Positions 1-5,147 of a stretch of 5,147 nucleotides of DNA are shown here, piece by piece. Source of the stretch: Massilia sp. GTDB taxonomy: Bacteria; Pseudomonadota; Gammaproteobacteria; Burkholderiales; Burkholderiaceae_D. The DNA lies in NCBI GenBank assembly GCA_028291845.1, contig JAQGNM010000439.1, positions 1 through 5,147 of the forward strand. Direction: 5' to 3'. The position numbers and the translations under genes are program-made. The notes under the pieces were generated by a model, which was not told where the DNA came from, made no database searches, and was given only the letters and a program-made list of their open reading frames with translations. Numbering within the stretch: position 1 is the stretch's first letter; each line of letters opens with the position of its first letter.

Positions 1-93
1 AAACCGCTCATCTTTGCCGCGGCAATGGTGGCCGGGATGGTGATATTCATCCTGCTCGAGCGCGTCTCGCTGAGGCGAAGGCAAGCGGCGTGA
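1..93 (+). CDS. C-terminal end of an inner-membrane protein (partial, cut by left edge)
   Basis: Frame 1 is open from the window edge to a TGA at 91-93, giving 31 residues. They start KPLIFAAAMVAGMVIFILLE and continue RVSLRRRQAA. Residues 3-19 form a clean hydrophobic helix, followed by an Arg-rich tail, so by the positive-inside rule the C-terminus should lie in the cytoplasm. A last transmembrane helix with a short basic tail is common in ABC-transporter permeases and other multi-pass transporters, but nothing here identifies the family. The codons are mostly G/C at the third position, as in the neighbouring real genes, which supports coding. The rest of the gene lies left of the window. 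No gene on this strand follows for 450 bases, so it is probably the end of its own transcription unit and unrelated to the tail genes. Confidence 0.5.
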   Translation, partial: KPLIFAAAMVAGMVIFILLERVSLRRRQAA

Positions 94-110
94 TGGGCGC
101 ATCGGAGACA

Positions 111-135
111 AGAGCTTCGAGCAGGCCGAAGCTTT
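111..135 (+). other. Stem-loop 18 bases after the membrane-protein stop
   Basis: AGCTTCG (113-119) and CGAAGCT (127-133) are perfect inverted repeats with a 7-base loop. The outer bases 111/135 (A-T) and 112/134 (G-U) can extend the stem. Its position just after a stop codon suggests transcript-end protection or weak termination. It is not followed directly by a T-run; the nearest is TTTT at 143-146, so it is not a classical intrinsic terminator. Confidence 0.3.
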
Positions 136-297
136 GCGGGCCGTTTTAAGACTTTCTTCCAACCCTGAAATGCATTTACGCCAAGCCCGCGAAACACAAG
201 TCGAGTTACCTCAACAGTGCGATAAGCTATACGCCAATAAACCTGAACTACCTCAAAAATCCACGCTCTCCCGCTGCCAGAAGCACAAGAAGCGAAA

Positions 298-367
298 TGC
301 AAACATTTTCTTAAAACATTAGGTGCAAACATAAAAGAACATTAATCAAAGAATGCATTGCAAAGAT
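298..367 (+). repeat. Three copies of TGCAAA[C/G]AT in the AT-rich upstream tract
   Basis: TGCAAACAT occurs at 298-306 and again at 324-332, and TGCAAAGAT at 359-367. The first two copies are each followed by a similar AACATTA element, at 315-321 and 338-344. The first copy is also half of an inverted repeat, AAATG-CAAA-CATTT (295-308). The 8-bp palindrome AATGCATT occurs at 352-359 and, within AAATGCATTT, at 169-176. Spacing between copy starts is 26 and 35 bases, so the copies are not all on the same helical face. They could be operator half-sites for a regulator of the tail operon, or simple AT-rich coincidence. I see no strong -35/-10 pair; CATAAA at 330-335 is at best a weak -10. Confidence 0.3.
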
Positions 368-493
368 GGTCACAGTCTGAGACGCTGTCGTTTGATAACG
401 GTCAGTTCGAAGAGCCGGGGCGACAGCCATTCGGACACTTCAAGCGTGCCGACATGGCGCCTCCCGAAGCTGCATTTTCGCAGTTCCATCGGC

Positions 494-545
494 GGAAAGG
501 CGGCACTTTCCAGCTCCCCCGCTATGTCCACCTGGAGGAAATATG
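494..545 (+). promoter_or_regulatory. Ribosome binding site of the sheath gene with an upstream hairpin
   Basis: GGAGG at 534-538 lies 4 bases before the ATG at 543 and fixes the sheath start. It is a strong Shine-Dalgarno sequence at slightly short spacing. Just upstream, GGAAAG (494-499) and CTTTCC (506-511) can form a perfect 6-bp hairpin with a 6-base loop. The TTTCC of that hairpin (507-511) could instead pair with GGAAA at 537-541, which overlaps the Shine-Dalgarno. CTCC (514-517) could also pair with GGAG (534-537). Such alternative pairing could modulate translation, but this is inference from short complementary segments only. Confidence 0.4.
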
Positions 546-2921
546 CCAGTAGTTCTCTCGTACCCTGGCGTGTACGTGGAAGAAATTCCCAGCGGCCAGT
601 TCACGATCACCGGTGTCGCCACATCGATCACTGCATTTATCGGGCGCGCTCTGCGTGGACCTGTCGACGGACCGGTAACGCTGTTCAATTTTGGGGACTA
701 CGAGCGCATGTTCGGCGGCCTGAGTTACGATTTTCCGCTCAGTTACGCCGTCCAGGATTTTTTCATGAACGGCGGCGGGCAAGCCGTCGTGGCGCGCCTG
801 TTCGAACCCGCCAGTGTGGGCAGGAAGGACTGGGACGCCGACGCCGCAACGGCCCTCGCCAAACTGAAAAATGCAGTCAAATCGACTGGCGGCACGTTTG
901 ACGCGGCAACGCAGACAAAGGCAGGCGAAGCCGCCCTCACTGCCCAGGCCGATGCGACAAAAAAGATACTGGAATCCTTCCAGGCTAATGTTAAAGGCGT
1001 AAGGACAGAGGCCGCGTTCACCTCCGCTGTCGACGCCATCGCGGCGCCACCTTTCCCAACCGGCATCGCAACGATGGCGCTCGACACAAATGGCGGCGGT
1101 GCGCTCGCCACGCCCGCTGTTGTGGTGACCCGCGCGGTCCTTGCAGCTGCCTTCGATGGCACCGGAAACGCATTCAATCCGGCTGCCACTGTCCACTCAC
1201 TGCAAGCGGCCGCCACACAAGCGGCGTTGGCCTTCGAGGAAAATCCCGCGCTGAAGGTGGCGCGCAGCGCGCAGAAGGCAGTGAAAGGCGATAGCGTGGC
1301 CGACGCGGTCGGCGCCTCGCTCATGGCCGTCGGGCCAGCCATGGCCCATGGCACTGGAGGCAAGGCGCCTGCCGGCATGCACGACCTGGCGCAACTCCTG
1401 CAGATTATCGCAAGCACCGTGACGCCAGTGCTTGCGCCAGCAACCGCGCCGACGCCCCATCCGGCAGACTTCGCTACATCGCTCAAGACCGCCATCGACG
1501 GCACCAAGCTGCACGCGTCCGCCGACGCCAGCGCGGCCGCCGTGAACGCTGCCGAAGTTGGCGGCGCTACTGTGATCAGCGTGATCCTGGCCACGCTCGA
1601 TGCCGTTTCGGCCGCCGTCTTCTCCTTGCCGGAGGAGCAGATCCTGAAACTGGTGGCGGCCGATCCCGGTGTCTGGGGTAACAATCTGAAGGCGACGATC
1701 GATACCGAGTCCATCGGCGACCAGTCCGTCATGCTGTTTGCCAAGTCAGGCCTGGGCAAAGAAGATCTTTTCAACCTGACCGTGTTTTACACGCGCCCCA
1801 ACGGCACCGTCGACATCGAACGCTTCACCAACGTGACGATCAAGGGCGCTGCCGGCGAACTGAAACCGCTACCCAACCGGATCGACTTGATGCTGGCTGA
1901 CCGGTCCCGCTACGTTCGCGTGGCAGCCGCCGCCAGCGGCCCGATACTACCGACTGTCGCGCCGTCTTACGCGACCGGCGCCGCTGCGGGCGGTGCCGAC
2001 GGCGGGCACTTGCGGACAGAAACGTATGTCGGCGACGAAAGTGCCGAGACCGGTCTTTATATGCTCAAAAAAGTCGACCTGTTCAACCTGCTTTGTATTC
2101 CACCCGACCAACGCGGCAGCGGCAGCGGCACCGATACCGACTCCGAGGTCTACCAGGAGGCGCTGGCTTACTGCGTCGCGCGGCGCGCCGTCCTGATCGT
2201 CGATCCGCCCGTCGCTTGGGCAGACAGCTACAAACAAGGCCTGCTCGACCAGATGAAACCGGAGTCCCTGCATTTGGTTGGCACTCAGACCCGCAATGCC
2301 GCCGTCTATTTCCCGCGCGTCGTTAAAGAAGACCTGGTGATGGATGGCCGGTTGTCGGTGTTTCCAGCGAGCGGCGCCATCGCCGGGGTCATCGCCGCCA
2401 CCGACGTGCAGCGCGGCGTCTGGCAGGCGCCGGCCGGCCAGAACGCCGGCCTGAACAATATCTACGCTCTGGAACTGGCGCTGACCGATGACGAACAGGG
2501 CGAATTAAATTCCCTGGGCATCAACTGCCTGCGTCATTTGCCGCACCTTGGCCCGGTCGTCTGGGGCGCGCGCACGCTGCGCGGGGCGGAGCAGCTGTCC
2601 GACGATTTCAAATACCTGTCGGTGCGGCGCCTTGCGCTGTTCCTCGAGGAGAGCCTGTACCGCGGCACGCGCTGGGCCGTGTTCGAACCCAACAACGAGG
2701 CGTTGTGGTCTTCGCTGCGGCTGGCGATCAATGCCTTCATGGGCGACCTCGCCAAGCAAGGAGCGTTCTATGGCTTCGAGATCAAATGCGACCAGGACAC
2801 CAATACGCAGACGAACATCGACAAGGGCATCGTGACCGTCCTGGTGCAGTACGCACCGGTCAAGCCCGCCGAATTCGTCGTGCTCCAGTTTCAACAGCAA
2901 GCCGGCTTGAGCCCAGGCTAA
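543..2921 (+). CDS. Contractile tail sheath protein with large Ala-rich insertion
   Basis: This is the outer contractile cylinder of a phage-tail-like injection machine. Its subunits polymerise around the tube and shorten on firing to drive the tube outward. The N-terminus has the family signature SYPGVYVEEIPSG (residues 6-18), then FIGRALRGP (32-40), FNFGDYERMFGG (48-59) and AVQDFFMNGGGQAVVARLF (69-87). A second conserved block is VAADPGVWGNNL (371-382) with DLFNLTVFY (408-416). The C-terminal domain, which makes most inter-subunit contacts in known sheaths, contains GPVVWGARTL (670-679), YLSVRRLALFLEESLYRGTR (691-710), WAVFEPNNEALW (711-722) and a final beta-rich tail. Residues about 91-366 do not resemble the conserved sheath core: they are Ala/Thr/Val-rich with short acidic and basic helical stretches, so the protein is far longer than the usual 350-520 aa sheath. 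A short Ser/Gly linker (RGSGSGTDTDSE) lies at 524-535. Start chosen by GGAGG at 534-538 and the canonical N-terminus. The tube gene follows after 12 bases. The family call is very secure; whether the machine is an eCIS, tailocin or phage tail is not decided here. Confidence 0.95.
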   Translation: MPVVLSYPGVYVEEIPSGQFTITGVATSITAFIGRALRGPVDGPVTLFNFGDYERMFGGLSYDFPLSYAVQDFFMNGGGQAVVARLFEPASVGRKDWDADAATALAKLKNAVKSTGGTFDAATQTKAGEAALTAQADATKKILESFQANVKGVRTEAAFTSAVDAIAAPPFPTGIATMALDTNGGGALATPAVVVTRAVLAAAFDGTGNAFNPAATVHSLQAAATQAALAFEENPALKVARSAQKAVKGDSVADAVGASLMAVGPAMAHGTGGKAPAGMHDLAQLLQIIASTVTPVLAPATAPTPHPADFATSLKTAIDGTKLHASADASAAAVNAAEVGGATVISVILATLDAVSAAVFSLPEEQILKLVAADPGVWGNNLKATIDTESIGDQSVMLFAKSGLGKEDLFNLTVFYTRPNGTVDIERFTNVTIKGAAGELKPLPNRIDLMLADRSRYVRVAAAASGPILPTVAPSYATGAAAGGADGGHLRTETYVGDESAETGLYMLKKVDLFNLLCIPPDQRGSGSGTDTDSEVYQEALAYCVARRAVLIVDPPVAWADSYKQGLLDQMKPESLHLVGTQTRNAAVYFPRVVKEDLVMDGRLSVFPASGAIAGVIAATDVQRGVWQAPAGQNAGLNNIYALELALTDDEQGELNSLGINCLRHLPHLGPVVWGARTLRGAEQLSDDFKYLSVRRLALFLEESLYRGTRWAVFEPNNEALWSSLRLAINAFMGDLAKQGAFYGFEIKCDQDTNTQTNIDKGIVTVLVQYAPVKPAEFVVLQFQQQAGLSPG

Positions 2922-2933
2922 CGAGGACCCGCG

Positions 2934-3491
<558 letters not shown>

Positions 3492-3566
3492 GGCAGCTGA
3501 GACCATGCACACGCCGTCGGCGCACGCCTGGCCCACTTGGGCACAAACATAAACTCGGTTCCGTCT

Positions 3567-4163
3567 TTAATCGGGGCCAGGAGTAGTGCATGATCCATCA
3601 CAATCAACCGTCAGTCGTCCGACTGTGTCAGATAAAGTTGCCAGAATTTTGGCATAAACAACTCCATCGATATTGGGCCTTTCGACTAAGACCGTGACTG
3701 CTATTTGCGACAAGGATATGGCCGTCATGTGCAATGGGTCTGTAAAGCCTGAATTGCTTCGCCCTACAAGCATAATCGGCTCCTTGGCTTCGCTGGCCCC
3801 AAGAAGCGCGTCGCTTGGCCTATGCCCGCTATGTACGTGCTGTGAAGCCCTTTTGTACCGTGGCCTCCAATGATGCATTTTTACTGCCTTTTCGAGGTCT
3901 GCGAAAGTCGTGTTCTCTCTTGAAAAGACTGGGACTGCCCAGTCCCAATCGCCTTTGATTTCCCCGCAGATAGTCGAACCCACGATTTCACATCTGGCGT
4001 CCATATCTGCCAATTCCTCGACAGTAAAAGGCTCAAGGCTTGCGCGCTCAGCATATAAATTGTACTGTTTCGCCGCACGCCTTGCCTGGCAATCAAAACA
4101 AGCTAAATATCGGAGTGCAATCGATTGATCGTTCTCACGTATGAACATTGCCGTTACAGTCAA
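3567..4163 (-). CDS. Hypothetical protein, unrecognised, in a low-GC tract
   Basis: I do not recognise a family. The frame is open for 198 codons from a TTG at 4163 to a TAA at 3567-3569, and reads as plausible soluble protein: an N-terminal CxxC (C22, C25, in ACFDCQARRAAKQYN), FTVEELADMDARCEIVG (46-62), an acidic/aromatic segment GEIKGDWDWAVPVF (67-80), a His/basic segment MHHWRPRYKRASQHVHSGHR (96-115), and a C-terminal hydrophobic stretch AISLSQIAVTVLVE (148-161). Six Cys and several His leave metal or disulfide binding possible, but no defined site is seen. No signal peptide or clear membrane helix is visible. The start is uncertain: TTG 4163 and ATG 4148 have poor ribosome sites, whereas ATG 4004 has GAGGAA (4019-4014) 9 bases upstream, which would give a 145-aa protein. 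Codons such as AGG, ATA and TTA and GC near 48% differ sharply from both flanks, suggesting acquisition by transfer. It converges on the tail operon and lies just downstream of the phospholipase gene on the same strand. It could be an accessory or cargo gene, an immunity-type protein, or an unrelated insertion; a decayed gene is also possible. Confidence 0.5.
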   Translation of the reverse strand: MTVTAMFIRENDQSIALRYLACFDCQARRAAKQYNLYAERASLEPFTVEELADMDARCEIVGSTICGEIKGDWDWAVPVFSRENTTFADLEKAVKMHHWRPRYKRASQHVHSGHRPSDALLGASEAKEPIMLVGRSNSGFTDPLHMTAISLSQIAVTVLVERPNIDGVVYAKILATLSDTVGRLTVDCDGSCTTPGPD

Positions 4164-4173
4164 CTCGTGCAGC

Positions 4174-4190
4174 GAAAGCCAGCGGCTTCC
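4174..4190 (-). other. Short hairpin after the phospholipase stop
   Basis: On the minus strand GGAAGCC (4190-4184) can pair with GGCTTTC (4180-4174) around a 3-base loop, with one G-U pair, starting 19 bases after the phospholipase TAG. No U-run follows, so it is at best a weak terminator or mRNA-end stabiliser. It lies close to the point (about 4160) where base composition drops. Confidence 0.2.
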
Positions 4191-4208
4191 GCGCGCCGGG
4201 ACGGCATC

Positions 4209-5147
4209 CTAGTGCAGGCTCGGCGGCCGCGCTGTTGCCGTATGACGCCGCTCGGCGCCGGCCGGCAGCGGCGGCTGCGGCTCCTGCTCCCAGGCCGCCA
4301 GTGCCGGCCGCTGCGCGACCGGCGCCTCCTTCTGCCACACTTCGAGCAGCCGCGTTTCGCCCAGCCGCCAGCCGTCTCCCTGGGTCAGCAGCTCGGTGCG
4401 GCCCCTGATGCCCACGACCCGGCCGTCAATGACCGCATCGCTCACGTGCCAGATCAGGGTGCCCTGGGGGACGCCGTCCTGATGCGGGCCCGGCGCACGG
4501 TCGAGCGTGAGCACGTCCGGAGACAGCATTCCGCCGAAGATTTTCCCGGAACGCCAGTTCGCCGCCCGCGCCCGCCCCCTGCCAGGCCGCGCGCCCATCT
4601 GCTCCAGCGCGCGCGCCAGGTCGCTGCATAGCCGGTCCCGGTCGGCGCGCAATGCCAGGAAATTCGTGGCCTGCACGCGCCCATGCTCGACCAGCGCGTT
4701 TTTCAGCACCAGGTCGCGGTCGAATTTCGAAAAGATACCGAGTTCGCGGCCCGCGGCGGCGCTGACCGCTTGCGCATCCATGACGATGCGCGCCACTTCG
4801 ACCGGCTTGTCCTGCGGGCGCCCAGCTTGGTACGGGTCGTCCAGCCGGCGGTTGACCGCTTCGATGAAGGCGATTTCCTGGTTCAGCGACCGGTTGCCCG
4901 ACAGCGTGTCGCGCCGCTGCCAGAGCTCGCTCCCATAGCGATAGGTATCGTTCACGTCCGCGATGCGCTTGCTGAAATCGGATTTGTCCTGGTTGATCTG
5001 CAGGATCCACAGTCCGTTGGGCTTCTTGGCGGGATCGCCGATATGGGAGATGAAGTTCTTGATCGGTGGATTCTGCGAGAACAGTCCGTCCCAGCAGGCG
5101 GTGGCACGCACTTCCTGGGTGTCCGGGTCGATGCCGGCGATCTCCTG
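4209..5147 (-). CDS. Patatin-like phospholipase, C-terminal part (partial, cut by right edge)
   Basis: Patatin-family enzymes are lipid acyl hydrolases that use a Ser-Asp dyad: a GxSxG serine and a downstream D-G Asp. Only the second half is present (312 codons, open to the edge; the GTG at 5111 is internal, because the frame continues upstream as QEIAGIDPDTQEV). The diagnostic segment is CWDGLFSQNPPI (visible residues 18-29), matching the family's 'DGG..xNPP' motif; the D20 codon at 5088-5090 is the predicted catalytic Asp. Next come GLWILQINQ (45-53), a strand typical of the fold after this motif, and RRDTLSGNRSLNQEIAFIEA (78-97), a segment I associate with bacterial patatin proteins. Long helices follow to about residue 185. 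Residues 207-272 (including LIWHVSDAVIDGRVVGIRGR, 231-250) look like a small beta-rich domain, possibly NTF2/SnoaL-like, which is a weak inference. The last 40 residues are Pro/Ala-rich and probably disordered. The serine motif and any signal peptide lie outside the window. It could be a housekeeping lipase or an exported or injected effector. Confidence 0.75.
   Translation of the reverse strand, partial: QEIAGIDPDTQEVRATACWDGLFSQNPPIKNFISHIGDPAKKPNGLWILQINQDKSDFSKRIADVNDTYRYGSELWQRRDTLSGNRSLNQEIAFIEAVNRRLDDPYQAGRPQDKPVEVARIVMDAQAVSAAAGRELGIFSKFDRDLVLKNALVEHGRVQATNFLALRADRDRLCSDLARALEQMGARPGRGRARAANWRSGKIFGGMLSPDVLTLDRAPGPHQDGVPQGTLIWHVSDAVIDGRVVGIRGRTELLTQGDGWRLGETRLLEVWQKEAPVAQRPALAAWEQEPQPPLPAGAERRHTATARPPSLH

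Larger units (their letters stand above)
94..542. other. Intergenic region and long leader before the sheath gene
   Basis: No convincing gene is visible in these 449 bases. The open frames present (a 62-codon TTG-start frame at 134-322, a 64-codon TTG-start frame at 358-552, and an ATG frame from 353 that overlaps the sheath) lack good ribosome binding sites and read as low-quality protein. The stretch from about 160 to 360 is visibly AT-rich against GC-rich surroundings, which is where transcription of the tail operon most plausibly starts. If so, the sheath mRNA has a leader of roughly 150-200 bases. Hairpins and repeats within the region are listed separately. Confidence 0.6.

Noticed and set aside
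134..322. 62-codon frame in the AT-rich intergenic tract
   Set aside because: TTG start without a ribosome site and no family resemblance; the repeated 'ELPQ' it encodes only reflects the TACCTCAA DNA repeat.
358..552. 64-codon frame ending just inside the sheath gene
   Set aside because: Starts with TTG, has no visible Shine-Dalgarno and no recognisable composition or motif; a translationally coupled leader peptide is conceivable but unsupported.
353..901. 182-codon plus-strand frame overlapping the sheath start
   Set aside because: It runs into the securely identified sheath gene in another frame, is rich in Arg/Ser/His as shadow frames of GC-rich genes are, and has no ribosome site.
743..1774. 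343-codon minus-strand frame under the sheath insertion
   Set aside because: Ala/Ser-rich mirror of the Ala-rich plus-strand segment, with no family features; the plus-strand frame is continuous with conserved sheath blocks on both sides.
3531..3542. GCCCA-CT-TGGGC as a terminator after the tube gene
   Set aside because: The loop would be only 2 bases, the stem 5 bp, and no T-run follows.
3910..4128. 72-codon plus-strand frame in the low-GC tract
   Set aside because: Antisense to the longer minus-strand frame, Ser/Ala-rich, with no ribosome site seen.
4125..4631. 168-codon plus-strand frame opposite the phospholipase end
   Set aside because: Arg/Pro/Ala-rich shadow of the phospholipase coding strand and crosses the composition break at about 4160.

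Overview
The window looks like chromosomal DNA from a GC-rich bacterium, most likely a proteobacterium. The codon use of the main genes (GC-rich third positions) and strong Shine-Dalgarno sites support this; Burkholderiales/Oxalobacteraceae is a guess from overall feel, not something the sequence proves.

Layout: (1) Bases 1-93 are the last 31 codons of a plus-strand inner-membrane protein cut by the window edge. (2) Bases 94-542 are about 450 bases with no convincing gene. They hold a 7-bp perfect hairpin, an AT-rich tract (roughly 160-360) with repeated TGCAAA-type motifs and ATGCAT-centred palindromes, and a leader with a hairpin just before the ribosome binding site of the next gene. (3) Bases 543-3491 are a tight two-gene operon for a contractile tail-like machine: a very large tail sheath protein (792 aa) and, 12 bases later, a tail tube protein (185 aa). 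(4) Bases 3567-4163, minus strand, are an unrecognised ORF of 198 codons in a stretch of clearly lower GC (about 47-50% in two 60-base lines counted by hand, against about 73% in a line just to its right). (5) Bases 4209-5147, minus strand, are the C-terminal 312 codons of a patatin-like phospholipase that runs off the right edge.

How the genes may work together: sheath and tube are the contracting outer cylinder and inner rigid tube of a phage-tail-like device. Such devices include extracellular contractile injection systems (eCIS), tailocins and contractile phage tails. What is striking is what is missing. After the tube gene there is no second tube, LysM/baseplate protein, spike, AAA ATPase or tape measure; a convergent, compositionally foreign ORF and a lipase gene come instead. 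This is either the edge of a truncated cluster, a split cluster with its other parts elsewhere, or an orphan sheath-tube pair. The sheath also carries an Ala-rich insertion of about 275 residues between its conserved N-terminal segment and the conserved DPGVWGN segment. The phospholipase could be a toxin delivered by such a machine, but the window gives only proximity as support.
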